A stretch of DNA of 33,267 bases, taken from the NCBI GenBank assembly GCA_033720895.1, contig JAWWBS010000016.1, forward strand, positions 1-33,267, read 5' to 3'. The number at the start of each line of letters is the position of its first letter. The stretch's first letter is position 1. Shown here one piece after another: positions 15,252-24,052 of this stretch. The DNA is from Gammaproteobacteria bacterium (GTDB lineage: Bacteria > Pseudomonadota > Gammaproteobacteria > Natronospirales > JAJUFS01). The position numbers and the translations under genes were made by a program. A model generated the notes under the pieces. The model made no database searches, was not told where the DNA came from, and was given only the letters and a program-made list of their open reading frames with translations.

Positions 15252-16397
15252 ATGACGCCCAACAAGAAGACACCGGCTTTATGGATGCCACAGGACCCCG
15301 CCATGCTGGCGCTGGCCAGCGAGGGCGAGTGGCTGCTTGCGCGTGTCCGGGTATTTCTCAATCTGCTCCTCCTGATCACACCAACCTGGAAGCTGCTGCA
15401 TTACCCGCAGGTCCCGATCTTCTTCTGGGGCTTCTGGATCACGGCGTTCGCCACCATGATGTCCGTGATCATCCTGTTGATCCTGCGTCGCTATGGCTAC
15501 AGTCCCTTGCTTGGCTTGATGACGTCCTTGCTGGATGGCAGTTACATCACGTTTGCGCTGGTCCTGTTCATGACGCTTGCCGGTCCCTTGATGGCGCTGA
15601 ACAGCCTGGTGGCGTTTGAAATCTATTTCCTGGCCATTTTCGCCACAGCCCTGCGTTACGACCCTCGTATCTCGGCTGTGACCGGCACGGTCATCACGTT
15701 GCAGTACGCACTGATCTGGTGGTTTGCCGCTACCTATTGGAACCTGGGTTCCGAGGAATTCATCCGGCCGGGTCAACGCCTCTACCAGCCTTTCGACCAG
15801 GTCACGCGCCTGATTTTCCTCGGATCTTCAACCCTGCTGGCCACACTGGTCGTTACCCGCGTGCGGGAGCTGGTGTTGCGATCGATTTTCGATGGCCTGA
15901 CCGGCAGCTTCACGCGTCGTTTTCTTGATGCGCACCTGCAATACGAATTCGATCGCGCCCGGCGTGACGGTCACAAGATTGTCATCGCCATGCTGGATGC
16001 CGATTATTTCAAGAAGATCAACGATACCTATGGCCATGCTGTTGGCGATGAAGTGCTGAAACTGCTCAATCAGCGCATACGACTCCGCATGCGACGCACG
16101 GACGTGCTCGCGCGCTATGGCGGCGAGGAATTCGTCATCGTGATGCCGGAGGCCAGCATCGCTACTGTCCTGCCGAAACTGGAGGTCCTGCGCCACGAGT
16201 GCGCTGCCGACCCCATGCATGTCGGCTCCGGTGAATTGATCAAGGTCACCTTCAGCGCCGGGCTTGCGGAGTATCCGGCAGACGGCAAGCGGCCGGAAGA
16301 GGTTCTCGATGTCGCCGACAAGCGCATGCTCGACGCCAAGGCACGCGGACGCAATCGCATCATCGTAGAGACGCGCAAACCGCTGGAGGATTCATGA
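15252..16397 (+). CDS. membrane-bound diguanylate cyclase (GGDEF)
   Basis: This 381-residue protein has an N-terminal membrane module of about six TM segments (about 34-50, 55-79, 85-110, 114-134, 140-160 and 185-202), followed by a GGDEF domain (about 213-375). Catalytic residues are intact: metal-binding Asp249 in MLDADYFKKIND, and GGEEF at 290-294. An RxxD inhibitory site (R281-D284) sits five residues upstream, so product inhibition is expected. It should make c-di-GMP in response to a membrane cue; the input module is MASE-like in layout but I cannot assign a type. Its stop overlaps DUF423 by four bases. Confidence 0.92.
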   Translation: MTPNKKTPALWMPQDPAMLALASEGEWLLARVRVFLNLLLLITPTWKLLHYPQVPIFFWGFWITAFATMMSVIILLILRRYGYSPLLGLMTSLLDGSYITFALVLFMTLAGPLMALNSLVAFEIYFLAIFATALRYDPRISAVTGTVITLQYALIWWFAATYWNLGSEEFIRPGQRLYQPFDQVTRLIFLGSSTLLATLVVTRVRELVLRSIFDGLTGSFTRRFLDAHLQYEFDRARRDGHKIVIAMLDADYFKKINDTYGHAVGDEVLKLLNQRIRLRMRRTDVLARYGGEEFVIVMPEASIATVLPKLEVLRHECAADPMHVGSGELIKVTFSAGLAEYPADGKRPEEVLDVADKRMLDAKARGRNRIIVETRKPLEDS

Positions 16398-16801
16398 ACG
16401 CCGCAATGCCGCCCGAGCGCTGGATGGCAATCTCCTGCGTGTTGCTGGCACTGGCCGTGATGTTCGGCGCTTTCGGGGCGCATGCACTGCGCGGGCAACT
16501 GGAAGCCGATGCATTGCGCAGCTACCAGGTGGCGGTCGACTACCATTTCTCCCAGGCCATTGGCCTGTTCCTGCTGGGGCTCGCGGCGCGCGATTCCCGG
16601 CTGCGACTGTCCGGACCCTTCTGGTTGATGCTGGCAGCATTGCTGGTGTTCTGCGGCTCCCTTTATGCACTGGCGCTGACGGACCTCCCGGGCATCGGCA
16701 TCCTGACCCCGGTTGGCGGGATCGGTTTCGTGCTCGCCTGGACGTGGGCTGCCTCGCTGTTCTGGCGTCATGCTTCCGGCAATAAGACTGGCAGCGACTG
16801 A
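16394..16801 (+). CDS. DUF423 family inner-membrane protein
   Basis: This 135-residue protein with four TM segments carries the DUF423 (YgdD-like) signatures FGAFGAHALRGQL (24-36), a YQVAVDYHFSQAIGLF helix and the SLYALALTDLPGIGILTPVGG stretch, whose Gly-rich LTPVGG motif is conserved. The function of the family is unknown. It starts within the stop of the diguanylate cyclase gene (ATGA) and is followed after one base by the SRAP gene. Confidence 0.9.
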   Translation: MNAAMPPERWMAISCVLLALAVMFGAFGAHALRGQLEADALRSYQVAVDYHFSQAIGLFLLGLAARDSRLRLSGPFWLMLAALLVFCGSLYALALTDLPGIGILTPVGGIGFVLAWTWAASLFWRHASGNKTGSD

Positions 16802-16802
16802 C

Positions 16803-17453
16803 ATGTGCGGCCGCTACTTCCTGCATAACGAAAAGCTGCCGGTCGCGGAATTGTTTGCCGATGGCTGGGCCTGGGAGTCGACGGATTTCCCGGCCAATGG
16901 TCGCTACAACCTGGCGCCATCACAGCACTTGCCGGTGGCATTGCGACTTGATGGCCGCAATGTCATTCAGTCGCGTGCGTGGGGCCTTGCACCCGCCTGG
17001 CTGAAGGATTCCTCCAAGGCCCAGATCAATGCGCGAGGCGAGACGGCGCACGAAAAGCCCATGTTCCGGAAGGCTGTGAAGTCTTCACGCTGTCTCGTGC
17101 CGGCAACCGGTTGGTACGAGTGGCGGATGCTTGATGGCAGGAAACAACCCTATGCGCTTGCTGCTGCCGATCGTGACCCCGTCATGTTTGCCGGCATCGA
17201 GGAAAACGATACGTTTGCCATCATCACTACCGAGGCGATCCCGGCACTGGTCCATGTACATCACCGCATGCCGCGCGTCCTGTCGGCAGCGGAACAGAAT
17301 GCCTGGCTGCAAGGCAGCGTGGAAGATGCGGTGGAGATTCTTGCCGGAAAGCCACGAGGTGCCTTCGCGGCCTGGCCGGTGGACCGGCGGGTCAATTCAC
17401 CGCGCAACGATGATCCCGCATGCATCCAGCCTGTCGAGCTCGACGAGGACTGA
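16803..17453 (+). CDS. SRAP domain protein (YedK/HMCES family)
   Basis: This 216-residue protein shields abasic sites in single-stranded DNA by forming a thiazolidine crosslink through its N-terminal Cys2. The start MCGRYF places Cys2 correctly, which fixes the ATG at 16803. Other family residues are visible: Asn76 and Arg78 (QINARGET), Glu106 (GWYEW), and the His153/His154 pair before RMP (VHHRMPRVL). Length fits YedK (about 220). It follows DUF423 by one base, so it shares the transcript of the diguanylate cyclase. The link to that gene is probably positional, not functional. Confidence 0.93.
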   Translation: MCGRYFLHNEKLPVAELFADGWAWESTDFPANGRYNLAPSQHLPVALRLDGRNVIQSRAWGLAPAWLKDSSKAQINARGETAHEKPMFRKAVKSSRCLVPATGWYEWRMLDGRKQPYALAAADRDPVMFAGIEENDTFAIITTEAIPALVHVHHRMPRVLSAAEQNAWLQGSVEDAVEILAGKPRGAFAAWPVDRRVNSPRNDDPACIQPVELDED

Positions 17454-17455
17454 CG

Positions 17456-17860
17456 TCAGCTGCTGGCAGGCAAGGGTGACTTGTCGGGCGGCACGAAAGT
17501 GCGTCGGGCCTGGTCGGACTCCAGCAACGCTTCACTGTAGTGAGCCGCCAGCAGTTCGCGTGCATCACTGATCAGTTCAGGACAGGACTCGAGAAAGGCT
17601 TCCCAGTCAGGTGCCGGATACGCGTCCCGCCGCGCCGCGATGATGTGCATCAACGCCAGGGTCAGCGTGAGGTGAAACTTTTCCGGGGCACCGATGGTGG
17701 TGGCGTAACGCTGGATTGCCAGCGAACATTTCATGGCCGCTTCCGCCAGTGGACCTTGCTCGAGATAGAGCCAGGCAGCCCGCAGGTGATTGCGATGGTT
17801 GAATGCTTCACTTGGCAGCGAGCAATCTTCCAGGGCTTGAAGAAATTCGGCGTCATTCAT
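17456..17860 (-). CDS. uncharacterised helical protein with FNHRNHLRAAW motif
   Basis: I cannot name this 134-residue soluble protein. Its N-terminal FNHRNHLRAAWLYL motif (about 20-33), with two His and two Arg, recurs in bacterial hypothetical proteins as F-x-H-R-x-H-L-R-x-A-W, and suggests a conserved ligand or metal site. The rest appears all-helical. I use the ATG at 17860; a TTG two codons upstream is also open but unsupported. The gene is convergent with the SRAP gene, with only two bases between the stops. Confidence 0.7.
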   Translation of the reverse strand: MNDAEFLQALEDCSLPSEAFNHRNHLRAAWLYLEQGPLAEAAMKCSLAIQRYATTIGAPEKFHLTLTLALMHIIAARRDAYPAPDWEAFLESCPELISDARELLAAHYSEALLESDQARRTFVPPDKSPLPASS

Positions 17861-17899
17861 GCGCAAGATTGTAGTCCGCCGAGGACGTTGTTGCGAGGG

Positions 17900-18766
17900 T
17901 CAGTCCGGACGGTCTGCTTCATCGAGACTGGCCCGCAGGCCCTGGCGAAAATCAGGATAGTGCAGCTGGAATCCCGGCAGCCCCAGCAGCTTGCTGGCGT
18001 CCACGCGCTTTGAATCCCGCATGAACTCGAGTGCCTTCTCGGAAAAATACTGGCTTGCCTGTTGTCGCGAGATGCGAGCAGGACGCGGCAATTCCAGCAG
18101 ATCAGCCAGCGCATCGTAGAGTTCCGCAGTGCTGGAGGGGCTGCCATCGGCCACATTGTAGACCCCGGACTCTCCCTGCCCGGCGCAGGCAACCGCGGCG
18201 CGCGCCAGGTCGTCTACGTGAATGCGATTGCTCCAGCCTGCTTCGCCAGGGTCGAGCACCGGCCGGCCTTCGCGGACCTTTTCAAGCGGCAATCTGCCTG
18301 GACCGTAAATGCCGGCAACGCGCAATATCACGGTCCTGGCTGCGGTGTCCTTGCCCCAGCTTGCGACCAGTTGCTCGGCCGTCACGCGGCGGCGACTTCG
18401 GTCGTTACCCGGGCGCAGCGTCGCTGTTTCGTCGACCCACTCGCCAGCGCGGTCGCCATAGACGCCCGTGGTGCTGAAATAGACCAGCAAGGGTGCTCCC
18501 GGGAGCAGTGCCAGGAAGCGTGCGAGGCGATGGTCGGAATCCGGCCTGTCGCTGCCATCCGGAGGCACGGTGTAGTAAACGCAATCCACCAGGGGCAGCT
18601 CGGGAGAAGCGCGCTCGTCATCCAGGTCCAGCACCACACCGGACTCGGCATCGCCGCCCGCCGGCGAATTCCCGGGCCGGTGCGTGGCCCACACGGTATC
18701 GTTGGCATGCAGCCGGGCGATCCGGGCTCCCGTGTACCCGCCGCCTGCTATCAGGATTCGCGCCAT
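17900..18766 (-). CDS. SDR-family NAD(P)-binding protein, extended type (YeeZ-like)
   Basis: This 288-residue protein has the Rossmann nucleotide-binding motif GGGYTG at residues 8-13 (AGGGYTGARIARL). An epimerase-type segment FSTTGVYGDRAGEWVDE (98-114) has the active-site-like Thr99/Thr100 and Tyr103, and a RIHVDDLA motif lies near residue 185. No YxxxK triad lysine is visible four residues after Tyr103 (GDRA follows), so catalysis may be altered, or the protein may bind nucleotide without the classic reaction. YeeZ-type proteins share this layout. The substrate is unknown. It is divergent from the reductase gene at 18864. Confidence 0.85.
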   Translation of the reverse strand: MARILIAGGGYTGARIARLHANDTVWATHRPGNSPAGGDAESGVVLDLDDERASPELPLVDCVYYTVPPDGSDRPDSDHRLARFLALLPGAPLLVYFSTTGVYGDRAGEWVDETATLRPGNDRSRRRVTAEQLVASWGKDTAARTVILRVAGIYGPGRLPLEKVREGRPVLDPGEAGWSNRIHVDDLARAAVACAGQGESGVYNVADGSPSSTAELYDALADLLELPRPARISRQQASQYFSEKALEFMRDSKRVDASKLLGLPGFQLHYPDFRQGLRASLDEADRPD

Positions 18767-18863
18767 GCCTGGTCAGCTCCCTTGTGGCCGGGTCACGCCC
18801 CTTCGGACATGACCGTTCAAATTTGCGAAAATGGCAGGCACCCACTCTACCGCGAGCCACCGA

Positions 18864-19922
18864 ATGACAGCCAACGTTACCTTGCAGCCCAGCGGCAAGC
18901 TGCTGGTCGTACGCGAAGACGAATCCATCCTGGACGCAGCCCTGCGACAGGGTGTGGCGTTGCCGTATGGCTGCCGCTCGGGGAGTTGTGGCACGTGTGA
19001 ATGTCGACTGGTCGACGGCGAAGTCGATTATCCCGATGTCCCGCCACTGGCATTGACCGATGAAGATATCGCCAATGGCGCCGTGCTGACCTGCCGGGCA
19101 CATCCATCCACGGACCTGGTGCTCGATGCGCAGGAGCTTGCCGGCGCCGGCGACATTGTCATCAAGACCCTGCCCACCCGCGTGGTCCGACTCGAAAAGC
19201 TCTGCCATGACGTCATGGGTGTCTGGTTGAAGCTTCCCGCTGTCGAGCGACTGGCGTTTCGTGCTGGCCAGTACATCGACATCCTTCTCAAAGACGGCAC
19301 CCGTCGAAGCTTTTCCCTTGCCAATCCGCCGCATGACGACGAATTGCTGGAATTGCACATCCGTCATGTCCCGGGCGGGCAGTTCACCACCGAGGTGTTC
19401 GACGACATGCGTGAGAAAGCCTTGTTGCGCCTGCAGGGGCCGCTCGGCACGTTCTACCTGCGCGAGAATTCCGATCGGCCCGTCATCATGGTCGGCGGAG
19501 GAACCGGTCTTGCTCCCTTGAAGGCGATGGTCGAGTCCGCGCACTACCACGGCATCACGCGCCCCATACGGCTGTACTGGGGTGTGCGTGCCGAGCGTGA
19601 TATCTATGCCCGGGAGTTGCTGGAGCAGTGGTCATCGACCTTGCCCGATTTTCGCTACACCATCGTCCTCTCCGATCCGCAGGAGGATGATGCATGGGAA
19701 GGCGCGGAAGGTTTCGTGCACGAGGTCGTGGTCGAAGATTACCCGGACCTCGCAGCCTATGATGTCTACATGGCAGGTCCGCCCCCGATGGTGGAGGCGG
19801 GCAAGAAGGCATTCCTCAAGGCCGGCCTGCCTTATGAGCGGCTGTTCTTCGATTCATTCGATTTTGCTGCGGAGGTGCAGGCCAAGCTGGACGAGCTGGC
19901 CGCGGCTGACCGCGGCGAGTGA
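18864..19922 (+). CDS. 2Fe-2S ferredoxin / FAD-NAD(P)H reductase fusion (glucoseen reductase-like)
   Basis: This protein of about 352 residues joins an N-terminal plant-type 2Fe-2S domain (Cys37, Cys42, Cys45 and Cys77) to an FAD domain (motif RSFSLANPP) and an NAD-binding domain (VGGGTGLAPLKAM and a PPPMVEAG end). Homologues are annotated CDP-6-deoxy-delta-3,4-glucoseen reductase, but no deoxysugar genes are present, so the electron acceptor is unknown. An aromatic-ring or ubiquinone-related oxygenase is a fair guess. I use the ATG at 18864; an in-frame ATG at 18831 would add 11 residues without a good ribosome-binding site. It ends three bases from the convergent hemY stop. Confidence 0.88.
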   Translation: MTANVTLQPSGKLLVVREDESILDAALRQGVALPYGCRSGSCGTCECRLVDGEVDYPDVPPLALTDEDIANGAVLTCRAHPSTDLVLDAQELAGAGDIVIKTLPTRVVRLEKLCHDVMGVWLKLPAVERLAFRAGQYIDILLKDGTRRSFSLANPPHDDELLELHIRHVPGGQFTTEVFDDMREKALLRLQGPLGTFYLRENSDRPVIMVGGGTGLAPLKAMVESAHYHGITRPIRLYWGVRAERDIYARELLEQWSSTLPDFRYTIVLSDPQEDDAWEGAEGFVHEVVVEDYPDLAAYDVYMAGPPPMVEAGKKAFLKAGLPYERLFFDSFDFAAEVQAKLDELAAADRGE

Positions 19923-19925
19923 TGG

Positions 19926-21131
19926 TCAGCGCCCGGTCGGGCCCTTGCTGCCCACGGGGCACATTTCCAGTCCCTTGCGGTAGGCCTGCATGGCGGCTTC
20001 GGGCTGGCCGAGTTCCTGCAGCAGGCGCCCGAGTCGCTGGTAGCTCCGGGGAGTTTCCTTGAGACGGAGACTGGTTTCGAGGTACCCGCGGGCCTTGCCC
20101 CAGAGACTGGCTGCTGCACAAAGCGAACTGGCGGCCGCCAGCAACTCGGCCGAATCGCCACGGCTTTTCAGCCAGCTTTCGACACGACCAATCTGCTTTT
20201 CAATCTGCGAGCTGCGCACGTCGCCGTACAACAGCACCAGGTCCGCATCCCAGTTGGACTTCAGGGCATCGCGCAGCATCGACTCGGCCTGGTCATGACC
20301 ATTTGCATCCATGTACGCCCGGGCAAACGCTGCCACGATGACGGCATCCCGTCGCAATCGGCGGGGCGTGGTCTTCCAGAGGCCATCGAGTGCACTTATG
20401 CCGCGACCTCCCGCGTTGCGGACGGCGGCCCCCAGGCTCTGTTGCTCGAGGTCCTCGATGACCTTCGGGTTGATGCCGCGTGCCTTGCGCAGCCGCGGCA
20501 GCAGGTTCTCGACGCCGTGCCAGTCACCGAGCTCGACGTAGGCTTTCGCCAGCAAGCGCAGCGCAAAGGCATGCCCGGGCTCGATCTCCTGGATGCGCTT
20601 CAGCGTTGCCAGGGCGTGCTCGTACTGGCGATGCGACATCTGCAGGTCCGCCTGCGTCAGCAACACGGCCTTGGTCGCTTCCGGCGTCGACTCGTAGGCC
20701 GCTTTCAGGTAGATGTCGCGCCGTTCATCGGCACCAAGCAACTGCGCGGCCCGTGCGGCAGCGAGGTAGTTGATCAACGGTGTTTCGGCATCGTTGGCAT
20801 GCTTGATCAACTGGCGTTCTCCGCGGTCCCAGTGGCCTTCGGCAATCTGGATCAAGCCGTTCATCTGTGCCTCACGGCCACGAGCCAGTCGCCGCCGCCG
20901 GGCAGCCGCGCGCAGGCGTTCCGGTGCGGTCAACACGGCCATGATGACGGCTTTCACCAGCCACAGCAGGGCGAGCAACAGGATGGCTGCAGCCAGGAAG
21001 GTGGCCAGCGTCATCTCGACAACGTCGCCGCCGTGGAATATGCGCACCAGGCCCTGGTCGCTTGCCAGCATGAGGCCGAGTGCGATGGCGCCGGCCAGCG
21101 CCAGGACAATGCCAAGTATCCACTTCAACAT
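19926..21131 (-). CDS. hemY: HemY-like TPR protein of the haem cluster
   Basis: This 401-residue inner-membrane protein has two N-terminal TM segments (about 4-24 and 42-65), a basic stretch RRRRLARGRE, and then helical TPR-like repeats to the end (for example HALATLKRIQEIEPGHAFAL). It matches the proteobacterial HemY family of the hemCDXY operon, which supports haem synthesis in an ill-defined way. It is not the Bacillus protoporphyrinogen oxidase of the same name. Its ATG overlaps the hemX stop by one base. Confidence 0.92.
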   Translation of the reverse strand: MLKWILGIVLALAGAIALGLMLASDQGLVRIFHGGDVVEMTLATFLAAAILLLALLWLVKAVIMAVLTAPERLRAAARRRRLARGREAQMNGLIQIAEGHWDRGERQLIKHANDAETPLINYLAAARAAQLLGADERRDIYLKAAYESTPEATKAVLLTQADLQMSHRQYEHALATLKRIQEIEPGHAFALRLLAKAYVELGDWHGVENLLPRLRKARGINPKVIEDLEQQSLGAAVRNAGGRGISALDGLWKTTPRRLRRDAVIVAAFARAYMDANGHDQAESMLRDALKSNWDADLVLLYGDVRSSQIEKQIGRVESWLKSRGDSAELLAAASSLCAAASLWGKARGYLETSLRLKETPRSYQRLGRLLQELGQPEAAMQAYRKGLEMCPVGSKGPTGR

Positions 21132-22234
21132 CAGTCGCGCACCCCGTTGCCGTTGATGCGTCGGAATTCCTCAAGTGCCGGGGTCACATCGGGAAGCTCG
21201 GGCTGGAGGTTGATATCCAGCAGGCCGTTCATGTCAGCCAGCATGATCTTCACCGCGCCGTCTTCCGAATCGAAGTAATCCGCCAGCCAGCGTCGCGCCA
21301 TTTCCAGGCTGTCGCGATAGCTGCGCGCATCCGAGCGCAGCAGCGCAGCGCGCGCCGCCGCCAGCTGCAATTCCAGGTTGCGAGCCAGGAAGAAGCTGTC
21401 CTCGGGAGACAACAAGGGGCGCGGCGGCTCGGCGGGTTGCACGTTGATCAGTTTCCGGGAAAGGCGCTCCCAGAGCGCATCCAGGCGAGCCAGCCAGCCA
21501 GCCTCGGTGTCGGCCGTGGCGGCGTCTTCAAGGTCGCTGGCATGGGCGCTTTGCGCCAGCGGCAGGTCGGCCACCCGCTTTTGCATGCTCGACAGCTTCA
21601 CGGCCATGCCCGAAACATCCGGCAGGGACACCTCGGCCAGTGCCGCAAGGTGAGTTGCTATGCGCTCGCGTACCGGCAGGTAACGCGGATCGGCCAGGTC
21701 TCGCAACCGGTCGTCGGCGGCCTGCAGTGCATACACCGTGGCATTGACGTCGCCGGTCAGGTAAAGCTCGTCGGCTGCAATGCGCAGCAGGTATTCGACC
21801 TCGGCCTGCACCAGGGCGCGGCGGCCACCTTCGGCAGCATCACGCAAGGCATCCATGCTGCTTTCCAGTCCCTGCAGGCGATCTTCCAGCGCGTCGCTGC
21901 GCGCCTTGTCGGCCGTCGCCAGTGCCTCCAGCTCGGCAACACTGGCACGGGTTTCTTCCAGTGCGCGGAGGTCGGCGGCGAGGTTTTCCAGCCGGTCCTG
22001 CTGGGCGTTGAACTGTCCCTGCAGCGCGCCGCGTTCCGCTTCCAGCCACTGCCAGCCAAACCAGCCGCCAGCCGCGCCGCCTGCCAGCACCACCAGCAAC
22101 AGGAACCATGCGAGGCCGCCGCCGGAACGCGCCGGCTGGGAAGCACGCCCGTTCCTGGCCTCGGCTGGCTTGTCGTTGTCCGCCTTGGCCGGGGTGGTGT
22201 TGCCGGTCGCTTCTTGCTGTGGCTTGTCACTCAT
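21131..22234 (-). CDS. hemX: HemX-like membrane protein of the haem cluster
   Basis: This 367-residue protein has a polar, low-complexity cytoplasmic N-terminus (about 1-40), one TM segment (about 41-60), a coiled-coil region (about 66-130, many Glu/Leu/Arg) and a C-terminal HemX domain containing RRALVQAEVEYLLRIAADEL. It is often annotated as uroporphyrin-III C-methyltransferase, but no SAM-binding motif is visible, so that label is probably wrong. The hemD-hemX-hemY order is as in E. coli and Pseudomonas. It is 34 bases after hemD. Confidence 0.92.
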   Translation of the reverse strand: MSDKPQQEATGNTTPAKADNDKPAEARNGRASQPARSGGGLAWFLLLVVLAGGAAGGWFGWQWLEAERGALQGQFNAQQDRLENLAADLRALEETRASVAELEALATADKARSDALEDRLQGLESSMDALRDAAEGGRRALVQAEVEYLLRIAADELYLTGDVNATVYALQAADDRLRDLADPRYLPVRERIATHLAALAEVSLPDVSGMAVKLSSMQKRVADLPLAQSAHASDLEDAATADTEAGWLARLDALWERLSRKLINVQPAEPPRPLLSPEDSFFLARNLELQLAAARAALLRSDARSYRDSLEMARRWLADYFDSEDGAVKIMLADMNGLLDINLQPELPDVTPALEEFRRINGNGVRD

Positions 22235-22268
22235 CTGAACATGTCCTGTCTGGGCGCGGGGTCGATGG

Positions 22269-23033
22269 TCATTGTTGTTTCTTCTGGCCGGACCACCAGC
22301 GGGTCAGGGCGGTCATGATGGCCCGATCGGCCGTGCCATCGGCAAGGATGGGCGCTTTTGCTGCACCGGCCTGCTCGGCCAATTTAATCACACGCGCCGA
22401 GGGTGCGACCAGCTGGACCTCTGCCAGCAGCCGGTCCGCTTCCTTGCCGAGCAAGGCGAGGAGCGCATCCAGGCTTTCGCCGCTGGTCACGACCACGGCA
22501 TGCAGGCGGCCCGCGGCCAGTGCGGCCAGCATGGGACGAGCATCGGGTGTGGCCGGTCGGCGACGATACACGGCCGCCGACACCGCCTTGGCGCCACGCT
22601 CGAACACGGCATCAGCCAGCGCTGTCCGTCCACCTTCGCCCTTGACGATGCAGACCTTCTGCTCCGCCGCCGGGTCGAAGTCCGGGCTGGCCAGCAGGCC
22701 CTCGGAGGTCTCTTCCCCGATTTCAGGGACGATGATCAGGCAATCGCGACCCAGGGCCTCGCCCAGGGCATCGGCGGTTGTCCGGCCAATGGCAGCAAAG
22801 CGTGCCCGGGCGGGCAGGTTCAATGACGGGGCGTGCTCCACGGCAGCCGTGCTGGTGAAGACATACCAGTCGGCATCGAGCGGAAAGTCGTCCAGTGGCA
22901 TTGACGTGCTTTCGATGGCCAGCACCGGCAGCGAAAGTGCCGTGCCGCCTTCAGCGGCAATGGCCTTGCACAGCGACTGGCCACGGCCGGCCGGTCGCGT
23001 GACAACAATGCCGGCGCCTGCCAGCGCCCTCAT
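22269..23033 (-). CDS. hemD: uroporphyrinogen-III synthase
   Basis: This 254-residue cytoplasmic enzyme closes and inverts ring D of hydroxymethylbilane to make uroporphyrinogen III. Sequence conservation in this family is low; supporting signs are the N-terminal [14 protein letters not shown], the central [30 protein letters not shown] and the C-terminal [13 protein letters not shown] segment, all at the expected spacing. The ATG overlaps the hemC stop by four bases (ATGA), consistent with coupled synthesis of two enzymes sharing an unstable intermediate. Confidence 0.93.
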   Translation of the reverse strand: MRALAGAGIVVTRPAGRGQSLCKAIAAEGGTALSLPVLAIESTSMPLDDFPLDADWYVFTSTAAVEHAPSLNLPARARFAAIGRTTADALGEALGRDCLIIVPEIGEETSEGLLASPDFDPAAEQKVCIVKGEGGRTALADAVFERGAKAVSAAVYRRRPATPDARPMLAALAAGRLHAVVVTSGESLDALLALLGKEADRLLAEVQLVAPSARVIKLAEQAGAAKAPILADGTADRAIMTALTRWWSGQKKQQ

Positions 23034-23962
23034 GTGGCCTCGCGCAGGCGGGCAAGTACCTCGCCGGCTCCGCGAGCCAGCATGTCCTCGGCGACGGCAT
23101 GACCCAGCGCTTCCGGATCACTGGCCGGCCCGCGAGCCTCGCCGCTGATGACATCGCGCCCGTCCGGCATGCCGACCAGCCCGCGCAGGTGCAACTCGTC
23201 ACCCTGCAGCACGGCATAGCCGGCGACGGGCACATCGCAGCCACCCTTCAGGCGGGCGTTGAGCGCGCGTTCGGCGCGGGTCACCTTGTCGGAATCCGCA
23301 TGCACCAGGCATTGCATGGCGTCGAAGATGTCCGTGGCATCGCTGCGGCATTCGATCCCCAGCGTGCCCTGGCCAATGGCAGGCAGGCTGACTTCCGGCA
23401 ACAGGCGACTGGCGATTCGCTCGTGCATTTCCAGGCGCTTGAGGCCGGCTGCAGCCAGGATGATGGCATCGTATTCGCCATCATCCAGCTTCCGCAGCCG
23501 GGTCTGCACGTTGCCACGCAGCGTTTTCACATCAATATCCGGGCGTTGGGCGCGCAGCTGGCATTGCCGCCTGAGGCTGGACGAGCCGACCACGGCCCCT
23601 TGTGGCAGCTCGTCGAATTCACGGTAGTGGTTGGAGACAAAGGCGTCACAGGGATCGGCCCGCTCCAGGATGGCGGCCAGCTGGAAACCTTCCGGCATTT
23701 CCGCGGGTACGTCCTTCATCGAGTGCACGGCGATGTCGGCGCGCCCTTCCAGCATCGCGACTTCCAGTTCCTTGATGAAGAGGCCCTTGCCACCGATTCG
23801 CGACAGCGGCGAATCCAGAATCTCGTCGCCGCGCGTACTTAGCGGCAGCAGTTCGACCTGGCAATCAGGCATGGCCGCACCCAGCCGGGCAGCGACATGT
23901 TCTGCCTGCCACATGGCCAGTGGTGATTTGCGGGTTGCGATGCGTATGCGTTGCGGTGCCAC
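23030..23962 (-). CDS. hemC: porphobilinogen deaminase (hydroxymethylbilane synthase)
   Basis: This protein of about 310 residues polymerises four porphobilinogens to hydroxymethylbilane using a dipyrromethane cofactor. I choose the GTG start at 23962 because AGGAG lies eight bases upstream; an upstream GTG at 23986 would add eight residues. With this start the catalytic Asp is residue 84 ([11 protein letters not shown]) and the cofactor Cys is residue 242 (LKGGCDVP), the same numbers as in E. coli, which supports the choice. Other motifs are [13 protein letters not shown] and [10 protein letters not shown]. It follows algR after a 90-base gap containing a possible TAGAAT -10 (minus, 24021-24016), so it may have its own promoter. 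Confidence 0.97.
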   Translation of the reverse strand: MAPQRIRIATRKSPLAMWQAEHVAARLGAAMPDCQVELLPLSTRGDEILDSPLSRIGGKGLFIKELEVAMLEGRADIAVHSMKDVPAEMPEGFQLAAILERADPCDAFVSNHYREFDELPQGAVVGSSSLRRQCQLRAQRPDIDVKTLRGNVQTRLRKLDDGEYDAIILAAAGLKRLEMHERIASRLLPEVSLPAIGQGTLGIECRSDATDIFDAMQCLVHADSDKVTRAERALNARLKGGCDVPVAGYAVLQGDELHLRGLVGMPDGRDVISGEARGPASDPEALGHAVAEDMLARGAGEVLARLREAT

Positions 23963-24052
23963 GTGATGCGCTCCTGCCAGTCTCACAAGTCCATGCCGGT
24001 CCAGCCGGCAGGCGTATTCTACGCGCTATGCCGCGGTTTTGCTGGCCGCGAC

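Noticed and set aside
18864-19922. Deoxysugar (glucoseen) biosynthesis
   Set aside because: No nucleotide-sugar genes near; only domain architecture is shared.
21131-22234. Uroporphyrin-III C-methyltransferase activity for HemX
   Set aside because: No SAM-binding or methyltransferase motif; the label is inherited by gene position only.
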